A DNA stretch of 19,506 bases. It comes from an uncultured Desulfobulbaceae bacterium (GTDB lineage Bacteria; Desulfobacterota; Desulfobulbia; Desulfobulbales; Desulfobulbaceae). Position numbers and translations under genes: made by a program. The DNA is taken from positions 1 through 19,506 of the forward strand of contig CALZIH010000015.1 in NCBI GenBank assembly GCA_945787305.1, given 5' to 3'. Within the stretch, counting starts at the first letter, position 1. Each line of letters opens with the position of its first letter. This document shows, one piece after another, positions 7,260 to 14,630 of the stretch. The notes under the pieces were generated by a model. The model ran no database searches. It worked only from the letters and a program-made list of their open reading frames with translations, and was not told the origin of the DNA.

Positions 7260-8558
7260 ATGGATAGATCACTGGTAATTATCTTTGCAGCATTCGCCGG
7301 AACCGGTTTTTATTACTGGTTTTCCCGGATGATTCATAAAGAATCAATGCAGGAGTATATACTGAAACATCAATGGTTGCTACACCCCAATGCAATCTGC
7401 TACTGGCGTGCGGTAATGGCGCTCTTTGCCTATGTTCTCTACTTTTTCTCCCCGTATCAAGCCCCTGCCATATTCATTTTTACCTTCGCCGCAGTACTCG
7501 ACGGAGTCGACGGGGTAGTGGCGAGGAACTGTAACCTTGTTTCGAAATGGGGGGAATGGCTTGATCCGGTGTGTGATAAACTGACCTATCTGCCTCCCTT
7601 GATCGGCTTTGCCTATGCAGGAATTCTATCGACCGGGCTGGTCTGGGTCCTTGTGGCCATTGAATTTGCGGGCCAATTTTTTGCCAGAAAAATACTCTCC
7701 ATGCTTAACATTTCCGGAGCAGCGAACAACTTCGGCAAGATCAAAGCCATTATTTGTTTCGCACTCGTCATCTTATGCGCATTTGTGGATGAGAATCCAG
7801 GCATTATCGACATGGGTGACGAAATTCTGATGGCCTGTATCATCCTTTCCTCAGCCTCGGCAATCTTCAAATTCATCCCCAACTGGTTGTATGCGGACAT
7901 CCTTTCGACCCTTAATTTTTTTTGTGGCATCACCAGTCTTGTCCTCACCCACAATCGACATTTTGCCTGGGCTATTTTCGTCATCATAGTGGGACAGCTG
8001 TTTGATTTATTCGATGGCAGGATGGCGGAAAAACATGGCGGGACTAAATATGGTCCTTATCTGGATGACATCGCTGACTTTGTCAGCTTTGGCCTTGCTC
8101 CTGCTTATGTTATATCGAAATCGGGTGGTACAATGGCGTGGCTGTTTGGCTTTGTCTTTTTTATCGGCGTTGCATATCGACTGATCCGTTTTATTTCCGT
8201 TGACAAAAAACGAACTGATTTACCCGATGGTGTTTTCAACGGACTTCCCAGCCCTGCAGGGGCGTTGATTGTTCTCGGCGCCTCGTTAGTTTTTCAACCG
8301 GATGTACTCTGTGCAGTTGCGGCCCTGTCCGTAGGCTTAATGGTCAGTCATATACGCTTCGCCCATTTCGGACGGGTGATTTTGAAGAAAATTCCTAAAC
8401 CACTCTTTTTTCTGGCAAGTGCAACCATTATCGTTACCATAGCCTTTGTCCTCAAGACCAAAAACACCCAGATGTTTGGATACCTGATTCTTTGCTCGGT
8501 TCTGCTCTATATGATAGCAGGGAGGAAATGGCTGCGGCCAACCGTGGGGGCCGATTGA
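7260..8558 (+). CDS. Tandem CDP-alcohol phosphatidyltransferase (two catalytic domains)
   Basis: This 432-residue polytopic membrane protein contains two copies of the enzyme family that swaps CMP of a CDP-alcohol for another alcohol in phospholipid synthesis. The first domain has the complete signature: D81, D84, G85, A88, R89, G98, D102 and D106. The second has D249, D252, G253, A256, G265, D269 and D273, but the usual Arg after Ala is Glu257 and the spacing to the next Gly is one residue shorter. The second domain is PssA-like in context: ILSTLNFFCGITSLV before the motif, DDIADFVSFGLAPA within it, and FNGLPSPAGA after it. The first is closer to PgsA-like enzymes. Products (phosphatidylserine, phosphatidylglycerol-phosphate or an inositol/other lipid) cannot be fixed. 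An AAAGAGA ribosome site precedes the ATG. The gene stands alone. Confidence 0.88.
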   Translation: MDRSLVIIFAAFAGTGFYYWFSRMIHKESMQEYILKHQWLLHPNAICYWRAVMALFAYVLYFFSPYQAPAIFIFTFAAVLDGVDGVVARNCNLVSKWGEWLDPVCDKLTYLPPLIGFAYAGILSTGLVWVLVAIEFAGQFFARKILSMLNISGAANNFGKIKAIICFALVILCAFVDENPGIIDMGDEILMACIILSSASAIFKFIPNWLYADILSTLNFFCGITSLVLTHNRHFAWAIFVIIVGQLFDLFDGRMAEKHGGTKYGPYLDDIADFVSFGLAPAYVISKSGGTMAWLFGFVFFIGVAYRLIRFISVDKKRTDLPDGVFNGLPSPAGALIVLGASLVFQPDVLCAVAALSVGLMVSHIRFAHFGRVILKKIPKPLFFLASATIIVTIAFVLKTKNTQMFGYLILCSVLLYMIAGRKWLRPTVGAD

Positions 8559-8651
8559 GATAATTATCATGAGCCACTCCTTACGAAATCTGTTGATTCC
8601 CAACATTAAGCGCCTCATGATATCTTTGCAATCCAACAACCTCAAGGTACA
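8559..8651. other. Short spacer before the peptidase relic
   Basis: A perfect palindrome GATAATTATC (8559-8568) immediately follows the lipid gene stop. The next 80 bases show no peptidase-like coding in any frame, so the 5' part of the adjacent relic is lost. A 69-residue open frame starting at 8569 overlaps the relic in another frame and has no family features. Confidence 0.4.
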
Positions 8652-9137
8652 GATAACGACACAATTATCCTGCGTTCGCGCACAAATCGACGCCAGGAGG
8701 TTTCCGCTCGACGGTTCCTGGCCCGTTGGCTTCAGGGCGAAGTCTAGGCAATGGTTGTCTTGCAGCCTGGCGAGATAGCTGCACATCCTGAGCAGCAACG
8801 ATATTTTAAGGTAGTCGCGACCCTGGAAGAGGTCGGCCGGTATGAGACGACACGTTCAGGATATCTGGCCGCTTTTCAACACTGGCCAGATGTAGATTCG
8901 GTCTTGATTGGGCTCGGCAATTGCTGCTCCAGGTTGGGCAGGCTTGACGAGGCAGAAAACGCATACCGTAACCTTGTGGCGCAATCACCAGATCAAGAAG
9001 GATATAATCTTGCCCATACTCTTGCAAAACAGGGGCAATATGAAGAGGCACTGGCCGTTCTTGATCAAGGGCTTGTATTGGTCGATTCGCTGGGAGATTC
9101 CTGAAAAGTACTTCAAGAAACCAGAGAGGAAATAAGG
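8652..9137 (+). pseudogene. Relic of a PA2778-type cysteine peptidase/TPR gene
   Basis: In one frame the translation reads DNDTIILRSRTNRRQEVS, then RRFLARWLQGEV, a TAG stop (8745-8747), then AMVVLQPGEIAAHPE and about 110 residues with TPR-like repeats (VLIGLGNCCSRLGRLDEAENAYR, in two parts: IGLGN... and LDEAENAYR; then LAKQGQYEEALAVL). This matches the end of the C39-like peptidase domain and the TPR tail of PA2778-family proteins. There the motif is typically WAMVVLPPG, so TAG sits exactly where Trp (TGG) is expected. The family's TPR region is also shortened. A second in-frame stop (TGA, 9102-9104) is followed by a plausible tail, KVLQETREEIR. The N-terminal peptidase half with its catalytic Cys and His is absent. 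The part after 8751 could still be translated, but I consider the gene dead. Confidence 0.72.
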
Positions 9138-9346
9138 ACCCATCAGCCGCAAGATTGGCCAACATCCGGCTTGAGATGCTCCAAATTTGATAACGTCAGG
9201 AAGAGTCTCAAAACACTTTATTTCAGCCTCGAAATCGAACATGCAGAGCCAAGGGCGCGGTGGAGATATCTCCCCTTTATTACTATCAACTTCACAGCCA
9301 TAACCCACATTGACACAATAGCTAAATAAGTAGCCAGCAATCTATC
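9138..9346. other. Spacer before the lytic transglycosylase
   Basis: It contains a perfect 12-bp palindrome GGAGATATCTCC (9262-9273) followed by CCTTTATT, which may be a weak transcript end or an operator. A TTGACA occurs at 9309-9314, but no good -10 lies at the right distance before the gene at 9347. Long minus-strand open frames here are antisense and show no family features. Confidence 0.35.
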
Positions 9347-10579
9347 ATGAAAACTACCTTCCTTATCATAACGCTCTGTATCGTTGGACTGTACCTCATC
9401 CTGCTCCTTGTAGCAAATTCGGCCTGGGGTGACAGCGGCTTTCAACGCTGGATTCAAAATTTTCGTCCTCAGGCTATGGCTGCAGGAATCAGCCAGATGA
9501 CCTATGACCATGCCTTTACTACAATTCATGTTCCGGACTCCAAGGTTTTGGAAAAGGCCAACTACCAGCCGGAATTCACCACCGAAATATGGGACTATCT
9601 TGATGCCCGAATCAATCCCAAACGGATCCAGGTGGGTCTTGAAAAAGGCGCTTTGTATGCTCAGACCCTCAAGCGGATTGAGAACCGCTTCGGGGTGGAA
9701 TCTTCGGTGCTGCTGGCTATCTGGGCGATGGAATCCAACTACGGTGCAATCTTTGACCGCCCGGAGCGCCTCCACTCAGTTATTGGAGCTTTGGCGACCC
9801 TTGCTTATGGTGATAAGAAAAGAAAGAAATTTGCCGAGACGCAATTGATCGCAGCCTTAAAAATTCTCCAGAGAGGTGATGTGTCTCTTTCCAGGATGAG
9901 CGGCTCCTGGGCGGGGGCCATGGGGCATACACAATTCATCCCCACGAGTTATCTTGCCTACGGTGTTGATTTGGATAAAGACGGTCGGAGTGATATCTGG
10001 GATTCGATTCCGGACGCCTTGGCTACCGCTGCAAACCTCTTACGTGAAAATGGATGGCAGACAGGAAAAACCTGGGGTTATGAGGTCAAAGGGCCAAGAG
10101 GGAAGGAAAATTATAAGAACCAGACCAAGACCCTTGCCCAGTGGCAAAAACTCGGCTTCAGTCGTCCTTCGGGAAAGGGGTTTCCACGCCCGGGCGATAA
10201 AGCGGTCCTGAAGGTTTTTGCAGGTAAAGACGGTCCTCTTTTTTTGATGCTGAGAAACTTTTTTGTCCTCAAACGTTACAATAACTCCGATTATTACGCC
10301 CTATCCGTGGGCCTTATGGCAGATCGTCTGGCCGGTTTCCAGGGATTGGTCCAGCCTTGGCCAAGGCCTGCCGGTTCGCTCACCATAGAGGAAAAGTTCG
10401 AATTGCAGACCCACCTGAAACAGCTCAAGCTCTATGATGGTGAGGTCGACGGCAATCTAGGCAAAGGAAGTCGGGAAGCCATTAGAACGTTCCAGAGGCA
10501 ACACGGCAAGGAAACAAACGGGTTGCCCACCCTTGACCTCCTTAATGCTCTCAGGCGCGATGTTCGAGAAATCGAGTAA
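9347..10579 (+). CDS. MltB-family lytic murein transglycosylase with peptidoglycan-binding domain
   Basis: This 410-residue protein cleaves the MurNAc-GlcNAc bond of peptidoglycan to leave 1,6-anhydro ends. It has an N-terminal hydrophobic segment (residues 4-27), a signal anchor or signal peptide ending near SAWGDS; no lipobox cysteine is evident, unlike E. coli MltB. The SLT_2 domain spans about 30-330, with catalytic Glu129 in AIWAMESNYG and the conserved WAGAMGHTQFIPTSY (about 188-202). Residues 345-405 form a PG_binding_1 domain (LKLYDGEVDGNLGKGSREAI, then FQRQHG). The start is fixed by the hydrophobic N-terminus, although no good ribosome site is seen. It lies between two gene relics and has no operon partner. 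Confidence 0.92.
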   Translation: MKTTFLIITLCIVGLYLILLLVANSAWGDSGFQRWIQNFRPQAMAAGISQMTYDHAFTTIHVPDSKVLEKANYQPEFTTEIWDYLDARINPKRIQVGLEKGALYAQTLKRIENRFGVESSVLLAIWAMESNYGAIFDRPERLHSVIGALATLAYGDKKRKKFAETQLIAALKILQRGDVSLSRMSGSWAGAMGHTQFIPTSYLAYGVDLDKDGRSDIWDSIPDALATAANLLRENGWQTGKTWGYEVKGPRGKENYKNQTKTLAQWQKLGFSRPSGKGFPRPGDKAVLKVFAGKDGPLFLMLRNFFVLKRYNNSDYYALSVGLMADRLAGFQGLVQPWPRPAGSLTIEEKFELQTHLKQLKLYDGEVDGNLGKGSREAIRTFQRQHGKETNGLPTLDLLNALRRDVREIE

Positions 10580-10851
10580 AGGGTAATGGCCACTTCCCAA
10601 TAGAAAAAGACAGCAACCTGATCAGTTCCCCTGATGGAGATGAATGAACATTATCAGTTTCGGTTCCTGAATACCGATGTCAAAACACCTCCGGATTACC
10701 AGTAAAATTAAAAAGAAATTTCAGTTTCCGTTTACCTACGAATTGGGGGGCTTGCCACTGGTAGGGATTCATGCCCCCCTGCAAATAACCTTTAATTTCG
10801 AAACCGTAAAATTCTGGAGACAAGTCTATTTTTCGATAACGAAATAGTATT
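10580..10851. other. Non-coding segment with a GC-rich hairpin, possible element remnant
   Basis: A perfect 7-bp stem of GGGGGGC (10745-10751) with GCCCCCC (10773-10779) encloses a 21-base loop. The minus strand has a 62-residue open frame (10868-10680) with a coding-like tail (GFEIKGYLQGGMNPYQWQAP), but no family I can name. CCAG/CTGG ends flank 10700-10815, with short A/T-rich inverted similarity. The segment ends exactly where the signal peptidase remnant begins, so it may be inserted DNA that removed the front of that gene. This is inference. Confidence 0.35.
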
Positions 10852-11073
10852 ATGTCACCGGATTCCAATCCAAGAGATAATTTCGGACCGTTTACTGTGC
10901 CTGATGACTCATATCTTGTACTTGGAGATAACAGGGATAATAGTTATGGCAGCCGTTTTTGGGGTATTGTCCACAAAGAAAAAGCCAAGGGAAAGGCTAT
11001 AAAGCTCTATTGGTCTTGGGATCCAGAAACCTTAAAAATAAGATGGGACAGAATTGAAAAATCGATTAAATAA
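10852..11073 (+). pseudogene. lepB: C-terminal remnant of signal peptidase I
   Basis: The 73-residue frame reads RDNFGPFTVPDDSYLVLGDN, then RDNSYGSRFWG and KGKAIKLYWSWD, which is the last conserved block (box E) and C-terminus of type I signal peptidases. The catalytic Ser and Lys and the membrane anchor, all N-terminal, are missing, and an in-frame TAA lies five codons upstream of the ATG. In functional enzymes the block reads GDNRDNSxDSR; here the Asp (D280 of E. coli) is Gly, in line with lost selection. A functional lepB is presumably elsewhere in the genome. No ribosome site precedes the ATG. The remnant is same-strand with the DUF1566 gene but unrelated to it. Confidence 0.8.
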
Positions 11074-11140
11074 CTGTATATATAAAAATTTACTCCTAAT
11101 TGTTTCGCAAAATTTTCCTGAGGCAAAGTAAAAATATCTC

Positions 11141-11162
11141 CAGTTTAAAAAACTGTTGGAGG
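11141..11162 (+). promoter_or_regulatory. Stem-loop directly before the DUF1566 ribosome site
   Basis: CAGTTT (11141-11146) pairs with AAACTG (11150-11155) around AAA, ending two bases before GGAGG (11158-11162). The start codon at 11170 is seven bases after the GGAGG. A hairpin so close to a ribosome site can influence translation, but it may also be chance in A/T-rich DNA. Confidence 0.35.
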
Positions 11163-11169
11163 ATTATGA

Positions 11170-11646
11170 ATGAGACTCATAAATATGGCTGTCATGTTAT
11201 TACTGCTTTTCTCTTCCTTGGAGAATGCTGCAGCTGAAAATGCCCAAAAAGATCGCTTTCACGAAATTAACGACTCAGTTGTTGCTGACTCGAAAACCGG
11301 GTTAATGTGGGCGCTGCAGGATAACGGCAAGGATATTGACTGGTGGGATGCTCAACAATTCACCAAGGAGTTTAGCGCCGCGGGCTATAACGACTGGAGG
11401 CTTCCGGACATAAAAGAGCTTGCTACCCTTTTTACAGGTGATGAGAGAAACAATGATGGATACTTGATTGCAAAGCCTTTCAAGATTACGGATTGTTGCA
11501 TATGGTCGTCCTATGATATCTTAGGCGGAGCCATGACCTATAGTTTCAAATCAGGAAAAGAAATTCCGATCTCCTTTTCGGAAACTTATCAATTACGCGT
11601 GCTCCCCGTTCGAGGGACCTCGAAGATAGACTTGGATAAGTATTAA
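11170..11646 (+). CDS. Secreted DUF1566 (Lcl C-terminal-like) domain protein
   Basis: This 158-residue protein has a signal peptide (MRLINMAVMLLLLFSSLENAAA, written in parts: charged MRLIN, hydrophobic core MAVMLLLLFSS, cleavage near AAA-EN at about residue 22). The mature part is a single DUF1566 domain with its usual marks: DSKTGLMWA (40-48), AGYNDWRLPDIKELATL (71-87), a WSS segment preceded by CC, and the C-terminal LRVLPVRG. DUF1566 domains resemble the C-terminus of the Legionella collagen-like protein, are widespread in secreted or cell-surface proteins of deltaproteobacteria, and have no known catalytic role. An envelope or extracellular location is inferred. GGAGG seven bases upstream supports the start. 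A repeat copy begins right after the stop. Confidence 0.85.
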   Translation: MRLINMAVMLLLLFSSLENAAAENAQKDRFHEINDSVVADSKTGLMWALQDNGKDIDWWDAQQFTKEFSAAGYNDWRLPDIKELATLFTGDERNNDGYLIAKPFKITDCCIWSSYDILGGAMTYSFKSGKEIPISFSETYQLRVLPVRGTSKIDLDKY

Positions 11647-11649
11647 TTC

Positions 11650-11760
11650 TGATGAACTCGTAAAAAGTCTGAAACGCCATTTGCAAAGTACGGAAACACA
11701 ATAAGTTATGGTCTTTTCGCCGTCGGCGGTGAGGCTTTGTGCGGCGCCGACAATTCTGAT
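11650..11760 (+). repeat. 111-bp interspersed repeat, copy A
   Basis: This segment begins TGATGAACTCGTAAAAAGTC and aligns without any gap to 14479-14589 and 18325-18435; I count about 78 of 111 identities with the latter. Its right part holds a perfect 7-bp stem, GTCGGCG (11722-11728) with CGCCGAC (11745-11751). It starts three bases after the DUF1566 stop codon. No open frame or transposase is associated. Confidence 0.8.
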
Positions 11761-11928
11761 TTCTCACATAAAGCTTTTTCGATATTTGTCAGTATGAGCC
11801 TTGGCTAAACACCACCTCTTCACATACTATTATTATCTACGAGCATATGATGAGGCTGCAGAACCACTGCCGAACACTCACGGATTCAGGCAATTTATTA
11901 ACCTCTTGCCTGCCTGTTAAGGATCCTT

Positions 11929-13524
11929 TTATCCAAATTGAAGGATAACCAGATTGATCAGTCCGATAACAAACCCGAGTAACGCCCCGAACAGGTTGAT
12001 ATACTTAAACTGTTCTTCCATGATAGAGAGCAGGAGCCGCTCGAGCTTCAACAGGTCAAGAGAATCGACCTTATCTGTAACCAGTTGACTGAGATTGAGT
12101 GACCTGACCAGGCCCGGAACTTCCTGTAAAAGCATCCTGTTGGCCGTCAAGACGATATAATCGGTTATTCCGCTGCGTACGCCAACCGGCATCAATCGGG
12201 CCAGGATGCCGATGGGTCGTTTTGCCAGGGAATCAATCATGGAGTCGACCATCCGGCCAACCAGCCTGCTGGCTCCTTCAGAACGAAAAACAGTAAGTAA
12301 TTCCTGCTCGATTGTTCTTCGTATCTGCCGGCTGCCTGCATCGAGAAACAGTTTCCCCGCTATTTCCGTCATGGGAATTTGCCCCTGGTCAAGCATCTCT
12401 TCAAGACTTTGCCGTAACAGTAACGAAAGTGCATCGACGGTTCCCTGGGTCCGCATAACACCGAGGAGCTGCACCGCCAGTGATCGACAGATTGCCTTGC
12501 GCTGTTCTTCGGTAACCCGCTCCAGGAGTTCTGTTATTGGCGTCTGGAGAAATTTTTCGGCATGTTCCAGCAAAACCTCGGTAAAACGATTCTGGACATC
12601 CGCACTTTGCAACCATTGCTCCAGTTCGTCCTCATGCTCGACAAGATATTCCCGTATCTTTTCCTCCAGGCTGTCCATATCGATAAAGCCCTTAGCCATG
12701 GCAGCCATTGGGCCCAGCGTGCTGAGAAAATGATCAACCCCGCCGATGACAGCCTGAATAATCTTATCGCGCATCTGTGGTTCGGCTATCAAACCGGCCA
12801 GCCCTTTGAGTATTGCAGGAGCCTGCCTTTGAATGGTGGACCGGATCAATTCAAGAAACGGCTCCGGCAACAGGGCATGGACGGATTTGCCGCTTTGGGC
12901 TGCACCATGTAGACGCTCACCCAGGTAACCGGTCAGCCAGTCTTCCAATCCGGGTCCGTTGAGGAGTTTCCTGAGTAGCTCATCAAAAAAACCATACACC
13001 TGTTGCCGTTGCTCTACGGAGATAAGCGAGTTGAGTTCCCGGCGGCCAAACTGTTCCATCTGCTCGGAAACTACAGCAACAAATATTGAGGCAAACGCTT
13101 CACTGCGGAGATACCTTCGCACGCCGCCTTTCATCTGATACTTTAGGGTGCGAAGCCCTACCTTGGCATAGGCCCGGAACCGTTTCGGAACGATTGACAT
13201 GGATGGCCCCAAATCACTTTGCAAGACCTCGCATACTCTTTCATCGACGAGATTGTGCAGATGTTCCTGAAACGGTTCCATGGAAAGAGCGGTCCCGATA
13301 TCTCGGGCGGTCAAGAGGTGTTCTCCCACCATGATACCGATGTTTTCCGCCAACTCATGTCGTTTTGAAGGGATAACACCCGGAGTCATGGGTACACGCA
13401 GGCCAAAAATATGCCACGGCTTCAACGGCCGAAAAAGCATGCGAATGGCAACTTTATTTGTCAGGTACCCGATAAAGGCGCCGATTACAGGTGGTCCGGC
13501 TAAGGTAAGAGAATGAGGATCCAT
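11929..13524 (-). CDS. DUF445 family membrane protein (YheB-like)
   Basis: The protein has 531 residues from ATG 13524; a TTG at 13545 would add seven residues, and neither start has a good ribosome site. The N-terminus holds a membrane segment and the DUF445 signature GAFIGYLTNKVAIRMLFRPL, followed by TPGVIPSKRHELAENIG. A long, largely helical central region follows (EEKIREYLVEHEDELEQWL and similar). A second membrane segment closes the C-terminus (FGALLGFVIGLINLVIL). Families of this type, such as B. subtilis YheB, are membrane-anchored with no established biochemical function. It is the second gene after gph on the minus strand, 127 bp downstream of it, so the two may share a transcript. 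Confidence 0.88.
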   Translation of the reverse strand: MDPHSLTLAGPPVIGAFIGYLTNKVAIRMLFRPLKPWHIFGLRVPMTPGVIPSKRHELAENIGIMVGEHLLTARDIGTALSMEPFQEHLHNLVDERVCEVLQSDLGPSMSIVPKRFRAYAKVGLRTLKYQMKGGVRRYLRSEAFASIFVAVVSEQMEQFGRRELNSLISVEQRQQVYGFFDELLRKLLNGPGLEDWLTGYLGERLHGAAQSGKSVHALLPEPFLELIRSTIQRQAPAILKGLAGLIAEPQMRDKIIQAVIGGVDHFLSTLGPMAAMAKGFIDMDSLEEKIREYLVEHEDELEQWLQSADVQNRFTEVLLEHAEKFLQTPITELLERVTEEQRKAICRSLAVQLLGVMRTQGTVDALSLLLRQSLEEMLDQGQIPMTEIAGKLFLDAGSRQIRRTIEQELLTVFRSEGASRLVGRMVDSMIDSLAKRPIGILARLMPVGVRSGITDYIVLTANRMLLQEVPGLVRSLNLSQLVTDKVDSLDLLKLERLLLSIMEEQFKYINLFGALLGFVIGLINLVILQFG

Positions 13525-13651
13525 ACGATATGATGTTAAGTCCAAAGTATCAGGTTACTGGAGATGCTCCCACTGCACGGCGGAACTCACCAGTCATTTT
13601 ACCCATGACACCTGTGGTTCAGGTTTTAGGTTTACGGTTTGGGTCTACGTA
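13525..13651. other. Spacer between gph and the DUF445 gene
   Basis: It contains a run of short G-pairs on the plus strand (GG at 13616, 13622, 13629, 13636 and GGG at 13641) with spacers of three to five bases. The corresponding transcript would be C-rich. No promoter or terminator can be assigned with confidence. Confidence 0.3.
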
Positions 13652-14305
13652 TCATTCTATAAGGTGTAACAGGTCGACAGGAGAAAAAACCAGATGCTCG
13701 GCGCCACTTGCCAGTAATTCCTCTTTGCTGCGAAAGCCCCACAAAGCACCGACAGCAAACATACCGGCGTTCTTTGCCGTTTGCATATCTATTGCAGTGT
13801 CACCAAGATAAATAAACTGCTCCGGGGCAATTTGCAGCATTTCGGCTACTTCCCTCGCACCGGCCGGATCAGGTTTTTTCGGGACGCCTTCCCGCTGACC
13901 GAATACCGGCTGGAAAGAAAAATCACTCAGCAATCGCTCAACACAAAGCTGGGTGAAATCCTGCGGTTTGTTTGAGAGTATCGCCAGTTGCAGACCTTTC
14001 TCGACAAGACCGGTCAACATCGGCAGGACACCCACATAGGGGCGGCTCTTCACCTGCCAATTGTTGCCGTAATCCTCCCGAAAGGCATCGACAACCTGGG
14101 CTATTGTCTGCGGGTCTTTTCGCTCTGCAGGAACTATGCGCTCGATAAGCGTCATCATCCCATCGCCGACAAAATAACGATACGCTTCAAGCGGATGCAC
14201 AGGCATCGCCATTGTCGCTAGCACTCGGTTGGCGGAATCGGCGATATCATCGAGGGTATCAAGGAGTGTTCCGTCAAGATCGAACAGGACTGCTTTGTAG
14301 AGCAT
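13652..14305 (-). CDS. gph: HAD-superfamily phosphoglycolate phosphatase-like hydrolase
   Basis: The protein has 217 residues. All four HAD motifs are intact: nucleophile D9 and D11 in FDLDGTL, S111 in SNKP, K144 in the KKPDP block, and GDTAIDM with D169 and D173. The cap region after motif I (about 16-80) is the helical type of phosphoglycolate phosphatases. Gph removes 2-phosphoglycolate formed by oxidative DNA repair or side reactions, but relatives act on pyrophosphate or other sugar phosphates, so the substrate is not certain. A GGGAAGAA ribosome site lies about eight bases before the ATG. It reads away from cooC and is followed by the DUF445 gene. Confidence 0.88.
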   Translation of the reverse strand: MLYKAVLFDLDGTLLDTLDDIADSANRVLATMAMPVHPLEAYRYFVGDGMMTLIERIVPAERKDPQTIAQVVDAFREDYGNNWQVKSRPYVGVLPMLTGLVEKGLQLAILSNKPQDFTQLCVERLLSDFSFQPVFGQREGVPKKPDPAGAREVAEMLQIAPEQFIYLGDTAIDMQTAKNAGMFAVGALWGFRSKEELLASGAEHLVFSPVDLLHLIE

Positions 14306-14630
14306 AGTATTTCTTCCCTATCATAGACGTTGCAAGGTTACTCAGCCAACATTAAGGCACAACCCGATTCTCGTCCAGTATAAAGACGACTAAAAGTCTT
14401 CACCTCGAAGCCTTGATGTTGTCGGTTTCCCTTGGAAAGCTGCCATTTTTGAGGTAAATAAATACACTTACTCCATCTTGATGGACTCACAAACTACTTA
14501 AAACGCCGCTTGCATAGAACGGAAATACAATGTCTAATAACCTTGCCGCCATCGGTTGCGACTTGTATTGCGGCAACGACAATATTATTTCTCTTTATAT
14601 TCAAGAATATTCATATTCAGGGTGGAAAAC
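14306..14630. promoter_or_regulatory. Divergent region between gph and cooC, carrying a repeat copy
   Basis: The left half has a small inverted repeat (AAGAC/GTCTT, near 14384-14400) and no clear promoter. The right half is repeat copy B (14479-14589). An in-frame extension of cooC back to 14556 lies inside that repeat and is not thought to be translated. The ribosome site GGTGGA is at 14620-14625, just before the cooC ATG. Confidence 0.4.
14479..14589 (+). repeat. 111-bp interspersed repeat, copy B
   Basis: This copy begins TGATGGACTCACAAACTACT and aligns without gaps to copies A and C; I count about 80 of 111 identities with copy C. The hairpin in its right part is less regular and uses a shifted register, GTTGC (14555-14559) with GCAAC (14573-14577). 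It ends 41 bases before cooC, so it probably forms part of the cooC leader or promoter region. Confidence 0.8.

Noticed and set aside
8745..8747. Amber codon recoding (pyrrolysine) in the peptidase relic
   Set aside because: The catalytic half of the gene is missing and a second stop follows, so simple decay explains the TAG better.
8337..8798. A 153-codon minus-strand open frame over the end of the lipid gene and the peptidase relic
   Set aside because: It is antisense to the tandem transferase and lacks any domain or ribosome site.
9218..9775. A 185-codon minus-strand open frame across the start of the lytic transglycosylase
   Set aside because: It is antisense to the conserved catalytic region of the transglycosylase and has no recognisable domain.
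12206..12733. A 175-codon plus-strand open frame within the DUF445 gene
   Set aside because: Its composition is that of a reverse-strand shadow, and the minus strand carries the conserved family motifs.
14556..14630. A longer N-terminus for CooC starting at 14556
   Set aside because: The extra 25 residues come from repeat copy B and its flank, while GGTGGA and the family N-terminus both point to 14631.
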